Part shown: one piece after another, positions 50,229-58,536 of the stretch | How positions within the stretch are numbered: position 1 is the first letter of the stretch | Layout of the letters: each line of letters opens with the position of its first letter | NCBI GenBank assembly: GCA_035249905.1 | Contig: DATFFT010000011.1 | Location: 5,302-69,301, forward strand | Origin: JAOUEA01 sp035249905 | GTDB taxonomy: Bacteria > Actinomycetota > UBA4738 > HRBIN12 | Direction: 5' to 3' | Length of the DNA: 64,000 nt | Program-made: the position numbers and the translations under genes | Notes under the pieces: model-generated | Databases searched by the model: none | Told to the model about the DNA's origin: nothing | Seen by the model: only the letters and a program-made list of their open reading frames with translations

Positions 50229-51824
50229 TCAGTCGCGGTCGGGCCAGGGGGCCACGTCGACCTCGTTCCCCTCGGGGTCGGCGAGCGTCCACCACTCAGG
50301 CGCGTTCTCGTCGCTGACCACGTGGCCCCCGGCGGCGATCGCCGCGGCGACGCGCGTCTCCGCCTGGTCGTGCGGCACGTAGACGTCGATGTGGATCCGA
50401 TTGCGCTGCGAGCGCGGCGCGTCCATCTGCTGGAACCACAACGGCGGTCCCTGGAAGTGGGGGTCTGCCAGATCCTCATCGTCAACCTGTCTGTAACCGA
50501 GCACCGCACGCCAGAACGGCATGACGTCGGGGATGACGAGGGCGTCGATCGCGATCTGGACGTTCTGCAAGCCGGTCAGGTCGACGCTCACGTCCAGCTC
50601 GCGCGCCGTGGCCGATATCCGCCGGGCCAGGTCGACGTGGCCCTCGTTCAGCCATCCGGGGCCGTGCGTGCTCAGACGGACCGTGACGCTGTCGGATCGG
50701 AGGTCGACGTCGGGCTCGAGATCGGCGCCGGCGGCCAGCCTTCCGATCGAGTCCACCAGCGCGACCCCCGCAGCGAACGACCCCGTGCGGAAGTGCGTGC
50801 ACGCGTCGTCCCTCACGATCCGCCAGTCGAGCTCGTGGAACCGGCTCGGTGCGATCCGTTCGCTCATCGGGCCCCCTTTCGCGATCGCGACGGCGAACTT
50901 CCCTCTCGATGAACGCTCTCCGACGAGGCCGAGAGCCTGCGGGAGCTCATCGAACGAGAACGTCTGCCTGATCGGCACCTGGAGATCGCCGTCCGCCGCC
51001 ATCCGGATCACGTTCGCGAACCGAGCAGGATCGCTCTGGGCGAACACGTTCGTCGCTCCCACGCCGCGAGCGCTCAACCCGTCCTCGTCCGCCGATCCCG
51101 TCGTCGAGACGACGTGACCGCCGTCCTTGACGAGCCCCGCGACGGAGTTGTGGGCGTCGCCCATGTTCACGGCGTCGATGAGCGCATCGATCCCGTCGGG
51201 GTGCGACCCGCGCACCGATCTCGCGACGTCGCCCCGGTAGTCCACGACCTCGCTGGCGCCGAGCGAGCGGATCCAGGACTCGTCGTCGGGCAAGCTCGTG
51301 GCGATCACCGTCGCGCCGAGCGCGGCCGCGATCTGGACCGCGTACGAACCGACGCCACCCGTCGCCCCCGTCACGAGGACGACGTGGCCGTCCGAGGCGC
51401 CGACGGCATCGACGGCCACCATCCCCGTGAGGGCGGCGAGCCCGACCGAGGCGGCCTGCTCGAACGAGAGCGTGGCGGGCTTCGGCTCGATGAAGCCGTT
51501 GGCGGGCACGACGATGAACTCCGCGTACGCGCCGCGACCCACGTGCTCTTCGGGGGGCGCGATCCCGGTTACCTCGCTTCCGACCGAGAAGCGCTCGACC
51601 CCTTCTCCGACGGCGTCGACGACGCCCGCGAAGTCCTTGCCCACCACGACCGGGTAACGGTGCTCCATCATGCCTCTCGCCATGCCCGACGCGACGAAGA
51701 CGTCGAACCCGTTCACCGACGATGCCTTCACCGCGACACGGACATCACCGGGACCCGGATCGGGGACGGCGATGTCCAGGAACGTGGCGGCGCTCCGGTC
51801 GTCCGGCAGTGCGAACGCCTTCAT
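50229..51824 (-). CDS. Three-domain fusion: MDR oxidoreductase, pterin dehydratase-like, VOC
   Basis: The 531-residue frame is continuous. Residues 1 to about 318 are a zinc-free medium-chain (quinone oxidoreductase-like) enzyme with VTGATGGVGSYAVQIA. Residues about 325-415 resemble 4a-hydroxytetrahydrobiopterin dehydratase, but the catalytic His-His-Pro is replaced by Leu-Glu-Pro (DLEPDVDL). Residues about 418-531 are a glyoxalase/VOC domain. Dehydratase-VOC fusions are known; joining them to an MDR enzyme is unusual. An internal ATG near residue 326, with AGGGGG before it, could start the second part separately. GGAGG precedes the first ATG. Confidence 0.85.
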   Translation of the reverse strand: MKAFALPDDRSAATFLDIAVPDPGPGDVRVAVKASSVNGFDVFVASGMARGMMEHRYPVVVGKDFAGVVDAVGEGVERFSVGSEVTGIAPPEEHVGRGAYAEFIVVPANGFIEPKPATLSFEQAASVGLAALTGMVAVDAVGASDGHVVLVTGATGGVGSYAVQIAAALGATVIATSLPDDESWIRSLGASEVVDYRGDVARSVRGSHPDGIDALIDAVNMGDAHNSVAGLVKDGGHVVSTTGSADEDGLSARGVGATNVFAQSDPARFANVIRMAADGDLQVPIRQTFSFDELPQALGLVGERSSRGKFAVAIAKGGPMSERIAPSRFHELDWRIVRDDACTHFRTGSFAAGVALVDSIGRLAAGADLEPDVDLRSDSVTVRLSTHGPGWLNEGHVDLARRISATARELDVSVDLTGLQNVQIAIDALVIPDVMPFWRAVLGYRQVDDEDLADPHFQGPPLWFQQMDAPRSQRNRIHIDVYVPHDQAETRVAAAIAAGGHVVSDENAPEWWTLADPEGNEVDVAPWPDRD

Positions 51825-51855
51825 CGTGCCCTCCGTCCTGATCTGGTCTGGTCAC

Positions 51856-51861
51856 TAGTAT
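51856..51861 (+). promoter_or_regulatory. -10 box before the DUF885-like gene
   Basis: TAGTAT lies ten bases before ATG 51872 in the 47-base divergent gap between the fusion gene and the metalloenzyme gene. A good -35 is not visible. It favours either a leaderless ATG 51872 or a short leader to TTG 51929. Confidence 0.4.
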
Positions 51862-51871
51862 CCGGCTGCTG

Positions 51872-53098
51872 ATGGTCGTGCGGCCTCGAGCGCGCGCCGC
51901 TCGTGGCGTCGTGCAGGGAAGGCGAACGTTGGACATACCCGAACGCTACGTGCGGCTCTGCCTGCGGGTGGGCCGCCACCTCGAGGACTTCGTCGATGCG
52001 TACATCGGCCCTTCGGAGTGGCAAGGAGCGGTGAACGCCGAGGACCCCGTCGACCCGGGACAGCTCCACGATGAAGCGCAGGCCATGCTGGGCGCTCTCG
52101 GCGACGCCGAGCTCGAGAACGATCGGCGGCGGTGGCTCCGCGCACAGCTCGAGGCGGTGGAGTGCATCTCCGCCCGCCTGGCAGGCGCCGAGATGGCCTG
52201 GGCCGACGAGGTCGAGCGGTGTCTCGGTGTTCGTCCCGCACGCACCGACTCGAGCGTCTTCGGGGAGGTCCACGAACGGCTGGATGAGGCGCTTCCGGGG
52301 ACCGGCGACGTTCGCGAGCGGTACGTCGCGTGGGATGCCGACAACGCCGTGCCGCGGCCCAAGCTCCTCACCGCGCTCGACCGACTGAGGGAGGTCCTCG
52401 GCCCCCGAGCGCACGAGCTGGCCACGATGCCGGCCGAGGAGTCGGTCGCCTACGAGACCGCCTCCGACGTCCCCTGGATCGCCTTCAACCGGTACGAGGG
52501 CGGGTTCCACAGCCGCGTCGAGGTCAACGTCGACCTCCCGATCTCCGTCGCGCTCCTCGTCGACCTTACCGCGCACGAGGCGTATCCGGGCCACCACACC
52601 GAGCGGGCGGCCAAGGAGCGGCATCTCTATCGAGACCTCGGTCGTCCCGAGGTGAGCGTCGTGATCACCCCGGCGCCCGAAGCCGTCATCTCAGAGGGCA
52701 TCGGGTTGATCGCGCTCGAGGAGGCGTTCGGACAGCAGCCCTTCGAGGCCGTAGCGGAGGCCCTAACCGACATCGACGTGCGTTTCGATCCAGGCGAAGC
52801 CGACGCGGTGCATCGGGCCGAGATCGCGCTGTACGCGGTCGGGACGAACGCCGCCTTCATGCTCCACGAGGACGGCGCGACGACGGAGGAGGTCGAGGGG
52901 TACGTGCGCCGATGGGACCTCGGTTCCGACGAGAAGGCCGCTCACACCGTTGAGTTCCTCTCCGATCCCTCGTCGCGCGCGTACGTGCCGGCCTATCCGC
53001 AGGGGCGACGGCTCTGCCGCGACTTCGCGGACCGCGCACCCGGGAACTTCACACGGCTCCTCACCGAGCAGCTGACGCCAGCAGATCTCCTCGACTGA
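51872..53098 (+). CDS. DUF885-like zinc hydrolase with HExxxGHH motif
   Basis: The protein of about 408 residues has a probable zinc site HEAYPGHHTE in the middle and ISEGIGLIALEE downstream, as in DUF885-type putative peptidases. The N-terminal half is helical with no signal peptide. The substrate is unknown. ATG 51872 would be leaderless. TTG 51929 has GGGAAGG at good spacing and removes an Arg-rich 19-residue start that looks non-native, so the shorter form is quite possible. Confidence 0.72.
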   Translation: MVVRPRARAARGVVQGRRTLDIPERYVRLCLRVGRHLEDFVDAYIGPSEWQGAVNAEDPVDPGQLHDEAQAMLGALGDAELENDRRRWLRAQLEAVECISARLAGAEMAWADEVERCLGVRPARTDSSVFGEVHERLDEALPGTGDVRERYVAWDADNAVPRPKLLTALDRLREVLGPRAHELATMPAEESVAYETASDVPWIAFNRYEGGFHSRVEVNVDLPISVALLVDLTAHEAYPGHHTERAAKERHLYRDLGRPEVSVVITPAPEAVISEGIGLIALEEAFGQQPFEAVAEALTDIDVRFDPGEADAVHRAEIALYAVGTNAAFMLHEDGATTEEVEGYVRRWDLGSDEKAAHTVEFLSDPSSRAYVPAYPQGRRLCRDFADRAPGNFTRLLTEQLTPADLLD

Positions 53099-53105
53099 GC
53101 CGACG

Positions 53106-53255
53106 CCGTCGGAGCTCGACCTGATGGCCCAGCTCGCCGGCATGACGGTGCGCGAGCGTTGGGGCGGGTGGAGGTCGGAGTCGTTCACGAACGATAGCCG
53201 GCAGCACGCCTCGGCCTGGGAGAAGCCGGCGGGCTGGAACGGGCTCGGGACCTGA
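53106..53255 (+). pseudogene. 3' fragment of a SAM-dependent methyltransferase gene
   Basis: The frame SELDLMAQLAGMTVRERWGGW, then ESFTNDSRQHASAWEK and a stop, matches the C-terminal end of class I methyltransferases. The RWGGW and SRxHxSxxE spacing is typical. No SAM-binding domain precedes it; the frame runs back into the DUF885-like gene in another phase. It is a truncated remnant of about 49 codons. Confidence 0.55.
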
Positions 53256-53274
53256 AGCTGCCGGTTCGACCGCT

Positions 53275-54894
53275 TCAGTGGCAGCTCGTCGAGCCGCTGT
53301 CGGTGAATGGGTTCCCGGGCACGGGAAGGAATTCCCATTCGTAGGAGCTCGCGCCCAGCCGGAGCTCGAGCACGCCGGCACCCTGCTTCGAGGCCGCCTG
53401 GCTCGTGGGCAGCCGGACCGAGTCGTGGAGCCCGCCGATGCTTTTCCCGCCCGTGCCCACGAGGAACTCGCGAACCCCGGTCGAGGTGGCCGTACCATCC
53501 ACGTCCTGTGGCGCGAACCGCTCGTAGAAGTGTGAGTTGCCGGCGAGCACGATCTCGGCGCCGTGCTCGTCGAGCAGCCTGAAGAACGGCTTGTAGGTGG
53601 TGTTCACCTGGGCGTCGACCTTCTTCCGCGACGCGAAGACCGGCATGTGCAGCGCCGCGAGGGTGCACTTCGACGTGCTCGCCTGCAGGTCGTCCTCGAG
53701 CCACTGGGCCTGCGGAGAGTTAGCGCCGCACCCCCCGACCTCGTCGCAGACGGAGTTCAGGATCGCCACGTGCCACGCCCCGAGGTCGAACGAGTAGTAG
53801 CCGTCGTTCGACTGATGTGCCCTGGCGCCCCAGTAACCGAAGTACCCGGCGGCGCCGGGCGTGCCGTACTCCTCGTCGCCCGCGGCCGGATACGTGATCG
53901 ACCTGTACTTCCCCCACGAGGGATCGTAGGAGCCGTTGTACTCCGCGGGAGTGCCTCGTTCGTACTGCAGGTCGCCCACCGCGATCACCGCGTCGGCGCC
54001 GGCGAGCAGGTCGGCCGTCGCTCTGTGGGCACACCGCTTGCGGGTCGGATCGTCGAACCTCGGGTCGCTCGGAGCGCAGGCGATGTCGCCCGCCGCGCGC
54101 AGCACGATCGTGCCGCCGCCACCTCCGCCGGGCGTCGTCACCTGCAGAGATGACGACGCCGTGTTCCCTGCCCCGTCGAACGCTACGACGGTGTACTCGT
54201 AGGTCGTCGACGCGGCGACGGAGTCGTCCGTGAACGTGGTGGCGGTCGTCGTGTCCAGCAGGACCGAATCGCGGCGGACGCGGTAGCCCTCGACCCCCAC
54301 GTCGTCGCTCGAGGCGTTCCACATCAACACCACCGTGGTGGCGGTGAAAGTCGTCGTCTGCAGGTTCCCGGGGGGCGAGGGATCCTGATCGTCGTCGGGA
54401 TCGGGCGGTTGTCCGGGCTCGCACGACTTCACGATGTCGCGCGCGTCGCTCGCGCAGCCGTCGTGCCCGCCGCCCCCCCGGAGCGTGTCGGCGCCGACCC
54501 CTCCTTCCAAGGTGTCGTCGCCGGCGCCGCCGCGGATGATGTCGTCGCCCCGGCCGCCGGCCAACCGGTCACGACCTCCTCCGCCCTTGAGGACGTCGTC
54601 ACCCGGGCCACCGATTATGCGGTCCTTGCCGTTCCCACCGCGCAGGATGTCGTCTCCCCTGCCGCCCCTGATGACGTCGGCCCCGCCGAAGCCGCAGATC
54701 ACGTCGTTCCGTGCCGTACCGACCAACACGTCGTTGCCCGGCGTGCCGAAGATCGTGCAGGCCGAGCCCGGGCCGGCGTTCGACATCGTCGGCACCGCCA
54801 ACGCCATGGATGCGAGAGCGCCGGTAACAGCGAGAGCGGCCCACTTCCTCGCTCTTCGCGTCGCCGGATCGACGGGCCGGGGGGATCCGCGCAT
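53275..54894 (-). CDS. Secreted RTX-FnIII-metallophosphoesterase protein with altered metal motifs
   Basis: The 539-residue protein has a signal peptide and about nine Gly/Asp nonapeptide repeats of the GGxGxDxLxG type (residues 50-150) that would bind calcium. A fibronectin III domain follows (about 175-260), then a calcineurin-like phosphoesterase domain. In the last, GDIAC and GDLQY are present, but GNHE reads GDEE and GHxH reads GNSH, so two metal sites are degenerate. The catalytic state is doubtful. TAGTGT lies nine bases before the ATG, suggesting a leaderless transcript. Confidence 0.85.
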   Translation of the reverse strand: MRGSPRPVDPATRRARKWAALAVTGALASMALAVPTMSNAGPGSACTIFGTPGNDVLVGTARNDVICGFGGADVIRGGRGDDILRGGNGKDRIIGGPGDDVLKGGGGRDRLAGGRGDDIIRGGAGDDTLEGGVGADTLRGGGGHDGCASDARDIVKSCEPGQPPDPDDDQDPSPPGNLQTTTFTATTVVLMWNASSDDVGVEGYRVRRDSVLLDTTTATTFTDDSVAASTTYEYTVVAFDGAGNTASSSLQVTTPGGGGGGTIVLRAAGDIACAPSDPRFDDPTRKRCAHRATADLLAGADAVIAVGDLQYERGTPAEYNGSYDPSWGKYRSITYPAAGDEEYGTPGAAGYFGYWGARAHQSNDGYYSFDLGAWHVAILNSVCDEVGGCGANSPQAQWLEDDLQASTSKCTLAALHMPVFASRKKVDAQVNTTYKPFFRLLDEHGAEIVLAGNSHFYERFAPQDVDGTATSTGVREFLVGTGGKSIGGLHDSVRLPTSQAASKQGAGVLELRLGASSYEWEFLPVPGNPFTDSGSTSCH

Positions 54895-54973
54895 GCCCGA
54901 CCAACACTAAGTACCGGTCTCGTACCCGGCAAGGGCCATCGGTGCCATCGTCCCCGGCCGAAGGTCGGTTGCC

Positions 54974-56413
54974 TCACCGCTCGGTGACCTTGCGGACGGG
55001 GGTCGGCGTACCCGGCGGCCCGCCGGTCGCCGACGGGTACTCCGCCACGCCGATGCACGTGAACAACAACGCATCCAGCGGTTCGCCGAGCACGCTCGGC
55101 ACCTCGCTGTCGAGGAACGTCATCCCGGAGGCGCTCGCGCCGAGGGCGTACGCCAGCAGGTGCAGGCGACCCTCGACCAGGCCGGCGGCCAGGTTGACCT
55201 CGCGGTACTCGCGGTCGTCGAGCGTGCCGACGTCGGTCGCGGCGATCACGACGAACGCGGCGTCGCGAGCGAGATCCTGCTCGAGGCACACGCGGTACAG
55301 CTCCTCTCGCATCGCACCGGGACGGACCGGAGACGAGAGATCCGGCCATCGGTAGACACCGGGGGCCGGCCCGTGGACGTCGTGCACCACGACGAAGTGC
55401 GGGAGGTCCACGCCGCGCAGCGCCGCTCGCATGCACGTCACCAGCGTCGACTCGGGGAGTCCGCGGGTGGGGTCCATGCGGCGCTGGGAGCCGCGCGAGA
55501 GCACGACGGCCTCGACCGGTTCGGTTCCCTTCGCGGGCACGCGGACCGGATCTCCGGGACCCCACGGTGGTCCAAGCGTTGCGCGGTCCCCGGCCCGCTG
55601 TGCCGCAGTGACGAGCGGGAACTCGACCGGCGCCGCGTCGATCTCGCCTCCCGCGGTCGAGCCGGTCGCCTCGATCGCCGGGGCGCCGTCGCCGAGCGCC
55701 ACGACCGCCACCGGCCACTCGTGGATCCCATCGGCGCCGACGAGCGCGGTGACCGTGGAGTCGGGGAAGCGGGTGTGCAGCCGTGCGGCGACCCCGGCGG
55801 AATCGGCAACCGAGTGGAGTTGGGCGAGCATCGTGCCGGCGTCCCAGTACACGTGGCGGAACCCCCGCTCGCGGTAACGCCAGCCGGTCCGCCAGGGGAC
55901 GCCGGTGACGACCACGGTGGGCGCATCACCTGTCGGCGGCGGTCCGATCCGCACGAGGGCGTGGTCCTCGGGGTCGTACCAGTGCACGCCCGCCGGCAGC
56001 CCGGTGCCGCCGGGCACGATCACGTAGAGCTCGAGCGGGAAGCGGCCACCCGCGGATCCGGCTGCGCGGAACAGCCAGGTTCCGTACGGGCGTTCCATCG
56101 TCCGAACGACCCCGGCGGAGAGATGGAGCATCCGGGAGAGGCTGGGCAGATCCGGCTGAGTGCGGGCGACCCGTGCGATGCCCGCGAGGACGTCGAGGGT
56201 GGTGGCGGAGGTCGTCGGCAGGTCTCGGGGAAGCGGCACCCGAGGCAGCCTCGGGTCGTACCGCTTGTAGAACCACGGCAGGCGATCGAGGTCGTTCACC
56301 TCGAGATCCTGCAGCACGCGGGGGTCGTCGACCGCCTCGTCCCACTCGCGGCCGGGTTCGTAGGACGTGAGACGGTGCAGCGCCTGCGTCTCGGTCTCCT
56401 CGCGCGGGTTCAC
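54974..56413 (-). CDS. Tandem-domain nitroreductase, SagB/ThcOx-like
   Basis: The 479-residue protein contains two nitroreductase-type flavin domains. The first has LSRMLHLSAGVVRTM and FPLELYVIVPGGTGLPAGVHWY; the second has GREVNLAAGLV-like and LAYALGASASGMTFLD segments. SagB-type enzymes oxidise azolines in thiazole/oxazole peptides, but no cyclodehydratase or precursor gene is nearby. A peptide-natural-product role is therefore not supported. GTG 56413 is chosen because TACAGT lies seven bases before it and no ribosome binding site is seen. Confidence 0.8.
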   Translation of the reverse strand: MNPREETETQALHRLTSYEPGREWDEAVDDPRVLQDLEVNDLDRLPWFYKRYDPRLPRVPLPRDLPTTSATTLDVLAGIARVARTQPDLPSLSRMLHLSAGVVRTMERPYGTWLFRAAGSAGGRFPLELYVIVPGGTGLPAGVHWYDPEDHALVRIGPPPTGDAPTVVVTGVPWRTGWRYRERGFRHVYWDAGTMLAQLHSVADSAGVAARLHTRFPDSTVTALVGADGIHEWPVAVVALGDGAPAIEATGSTAGGEIDAAPVEFPLVTAAQRAGDRATLGPPWGPGDPVRVPAKGTEPVEAVVLSRGSQRRMDPTRGLPESTLVTCMRAALRGVDLPHFVVVHDVHGPAPGVYRWPDLSSPVRPGAMREELYRVCLEQDLARDAAFVVIAATDVGTLDDREYREVNLAAGLVEGRLHLLAYALGASASGMTFLDSEVPSVLGEPLDALLFTCIGVAEYPSATGGPPGTPTPVRKVTER

Positions 56414-56420
56414 GGCCGGC

Positions 56421-56426
56421 ACTGTA
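56421..56426 (-). promoter_or_regulatory. -10 box of a probably leaderless SagB-like transcript
   Basis: On the minus strand the box reads TACAGT and ends seven bases before GTG 56413. The position would place the transcription start at the initiation codon. Confidence 0.4.
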
Positions 56427-56499
56427 GACAGGGCGGGAGATGACCGGCGTTCGGCTCGTAGGGTGACCTGAGCGGTATCGCCGACGGAAGGAGCCATTG

Positions 56500-57357
56500 A
56501 TGCTCGAACGGGACGGATACCCTCCCGGCGTTCCCTGCTGGGTCGACACCGGCCAGCCGGATCCGGACGCGGCGGTCGCGTTCTACGGTTCGCTGTTCGG
56601 GTGGGAGTTCGAGGAGCGCACCTCCACGGGCTCCGTGCCGTACTACATCGGCCGGCTTCGAGGGCGCGACGTCGCCGGCGTCGGCGGCCGATCTGACCGC
56701 ACGCAGGCGATGTCGGCGTGGACGACCTACGTCTGGGTACAGAGCACAGAGGAAACAGCCGAGAAGGTGAACGACGCCGGCGGAAGCCCGCTGGTCGACC
56801 CCTTCGATGTGCCAGGTGCCGGCCGTATGGGAGTGTTTTCGGACCCTTCCGGCGCCGTGTTCGGCGTCTGGCAGGCCCGAGAGCACAGGGGTGCCCAGCT
56901 CGTGAACGAGCCGGGCACCTGGAACTTCAGCGAGCTCAACACGGTCGACCCCGAGGGAGCGAAGGCGTTCTACGGCTCGGTGTTCGGTTGGGAGCTGAGC
57001 GATCTCGACGTCGACGGCGACGGCTCCGGGTTCTTCCGGATGCCCGGCTACGGCGAGTTCCTCGCGAGCCGCGACCCGGATCTCTACGAGCGCCAAGAGG
57101 GTGTCAGCGCCCCGGCGGGCTTCGAGGACGCCGTCGCCTGGCTGGTGCCGACCGAGCGCGAGGGGTCCGACGAGTCCCCGTCGCACTGGAGCATCACCTT
57201 CGCCGTCGACGACGCCGACGCGATCGCGGACCGGGCCGCTGAGCTCGGCGGAGCCGTGCTCGTGCCGCCCATGGATGCTCCGTGGGTCCGGATGACGGTG
57301 ATCCGCGATCCTCAAGGAGCGGTCTTCACGGCGAGCAGGTTCACCCCGCCCGCGTAG
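56500..57357 (+). CDS. Tandem VOC (glyoxalase-like) protein
   Basis: The 285-residue protein is made of two similar VOC modules. Each starts with a segment like PDAAVAFYGSLFGWEF or PEGAKAFYGSVFGWEL and ends with DPSGAVFGVWQ or DPQGAVFTASRF. Such actinobacterial proteins are often annotated as hydroxylase-like antigens; the true substrate is unknown. AAGGAG stands six bases before ATG 56500, which decides it over TTG 56497. It is divergent from the SagB-like gene. Confidence 0.88.
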   Translation: MLERDGYPPGVPCWVDTGQPDPDAAVAFYGSLFGWEFEERTSTGSVPYYIGRLRGRDVAGVGGRSDRTQAMSAWTTYVWVQSTEETAEKVNDAGGSPLVDPFDVPGAGRMGVFSDPSGAVFGVWQAREHRGAQLVNEPGTWNFSELNTVDPEGAKAFYGSVFGWELSDLDVDGDGSGFFRMPGYGEFLASRDPDLYERQEGVSAPAGFEDAVAWLVPTEREGSDESPSHWSITFAVDDADAIADRAAELGGAVLVPPMDAPWVRMTVIRDPQGAVFTASRFTPPA

Positions 57358-57380
57358 GATCGATCGGCGTCCGCGAGGGA

Positions 57381-58472
57381 TCAGGCCTTCACCGGATAGC
57401 TGTACCTGATCTTGGCCGTGACCACGGAACACGTGGACGTGGGCGGTGATCGCACGCGCAGGAACGACTGTGTGCCCGAGCGCCCCTTGCTCTTGCGGCA
57501 GCCGTAGATGCCGCCGTCGATCACGAACGAGACCGACTCGATCCGCTCGCCGGGCTTGAGGGCCCAGTTCCAATAGACGGAGATGTTGGCGTTCGCGCAC
57601 AGGATCTGGGTCTGCCCGGGCGGCTGGTCCCGCGAGACCACGCAGCCGCCGCCGATCGCCGTTCTCTGCTCGTCGCCGACTCGGGCGTAGGCACGCCCGG
57701 CCTTCTGCTTGGTGGCGGTCAGTCGGATCTTCCCCCTCGTGATCTCCACCTTCAGCGCCTTCGAAGTCATCGAAAGCCCGTCCGGGTCGGTCGCGCCGAT
57801 CTTCACGAAGTACGTGCCTTTGGGGGCGCGCGAGCCGCCCCGCTCCTTGCCGCCCCAGGTCCAGCCGTTCACGCCCTTGGCCAGCGGGCCGAGCTCCTCG
57901 GTGAGGATCGGGGCGCCGCAGCACCGGCCGTAGGTGTCGGCCCTGAACACGGTCACGTTCGTCTCTAACGTGTCGGCCGCGAGGGAGTAGCCGATCTTCG
58001 TCGTGTCCTTGTATCCGTCGTCGACGAGGGGGTAGAACGGCGACGGCTTCGCCGAGAGGTTCGAGACCAACGGGGGCAACAGGATGAACGCCGTGCTCGT
58101 CACCTCGGGTCCCCCGCTCTGGCGCCGGACGTCGATCTCGTACGTCGTTGGCGCCGCGACCGAGAGCTTCTTCCAGGGGAACGGGACCTCGTGCGGGGAC
58201 TCGTGAGTCTCAGGGTCGACGAGGTAGTCCTTGGTCTTGATGGGGGCCTTCCCGGGCCGTCGGAGCCGCACCGTGAAGATCGTGGCATCGTCCGGTTCGC
58301 CGAACGTGAAATCGCCGAACGTGAACGTGATCGTCGCCGGCCCCCCGTAGGGCGAATAGACGGTCTCGGGGACATCCACGATCGCTTCGAACGATGCTGA
58401 CGCGGGTGTCGCGACGATCACGCTCATCCCGAGCACGATCGCCACCAGGAACGCTGTCGCCCTCTTCCGCAT
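57381..58472 (-). CDS. Secreted protein with beta-sandwich-like modules, function unknown
   Basis: The 363-residue protein has a signal peptide ending in TPASAS and no other membrane segment. It contains several beta-rich stretches; APKGTYFVKIGATDPDG is typical of FlgD-like or Ig-like folds. There are six Cys residues, including a CC pair (GRCCGAP). A C-terminal module with YWNWALKPGE may be a separate domain. No enzyme motif is seen. GATACC lies six bases before the ATG with no ribosome binding site. Confidence 0.7.
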   Translation of the reverse strand: MRKRATAFLVAIVLGMSVIVATPASASFEAIVDVPETVYSPYGGPATITFTFGDFTFGEPDDATIFTVRLRRPGKAPIKTKDYLVDPETHESPHEVPFPWKKLSVAAPTTYEIDVRRQSGGPEVTSTAFILLPPLVSNLSAKPSPFYPLVDDGYKDTTKIGYSLAADTLETNVTVFRADTYGRCCGAPILTEELGPLAKGVNGWTWGGKERGGSRAPKGTYFVKIGATDPDGLSMTSKALKVEITRGKIRLTATKQKAGRAYARVGDEQRTAIGGGCVVSRDQPPGQTQILCANANISVYWNWALKPGERIESVSFVIDGGIYGCRKSKGRSGTQSFLRVRSPPTSTCSVVTAKIRYSYPVKA

Positions 58473-58536
58473 AGGGAAGGTATCGGCATCGGCGGCCCCT
58501 CGCTCGACCTCCCGCTTCCTCGGTCAGACTGTGCCG

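Noticed and set aside
49936..50382. Open frame starting MEGGFARIDTRLEAI, with TAGGCT ten bases upstream
   Set aside because: The first 28 residues look like a small coiled coil, but the rest overlaps antisense relics and the end of the fusion gene. No plausible full protein results. It may be a 5' fragment of a lost small gene.
54974..58472. A RiPP or secreted-toxin cluster built on the SagB-like enzyme and the neighbouring secreted proteins
   Set aside because: There is no YcaO cyclodehydratase, precursor peptide, leader peptidase or exporter, and the genes are on different strands with separate promoters.
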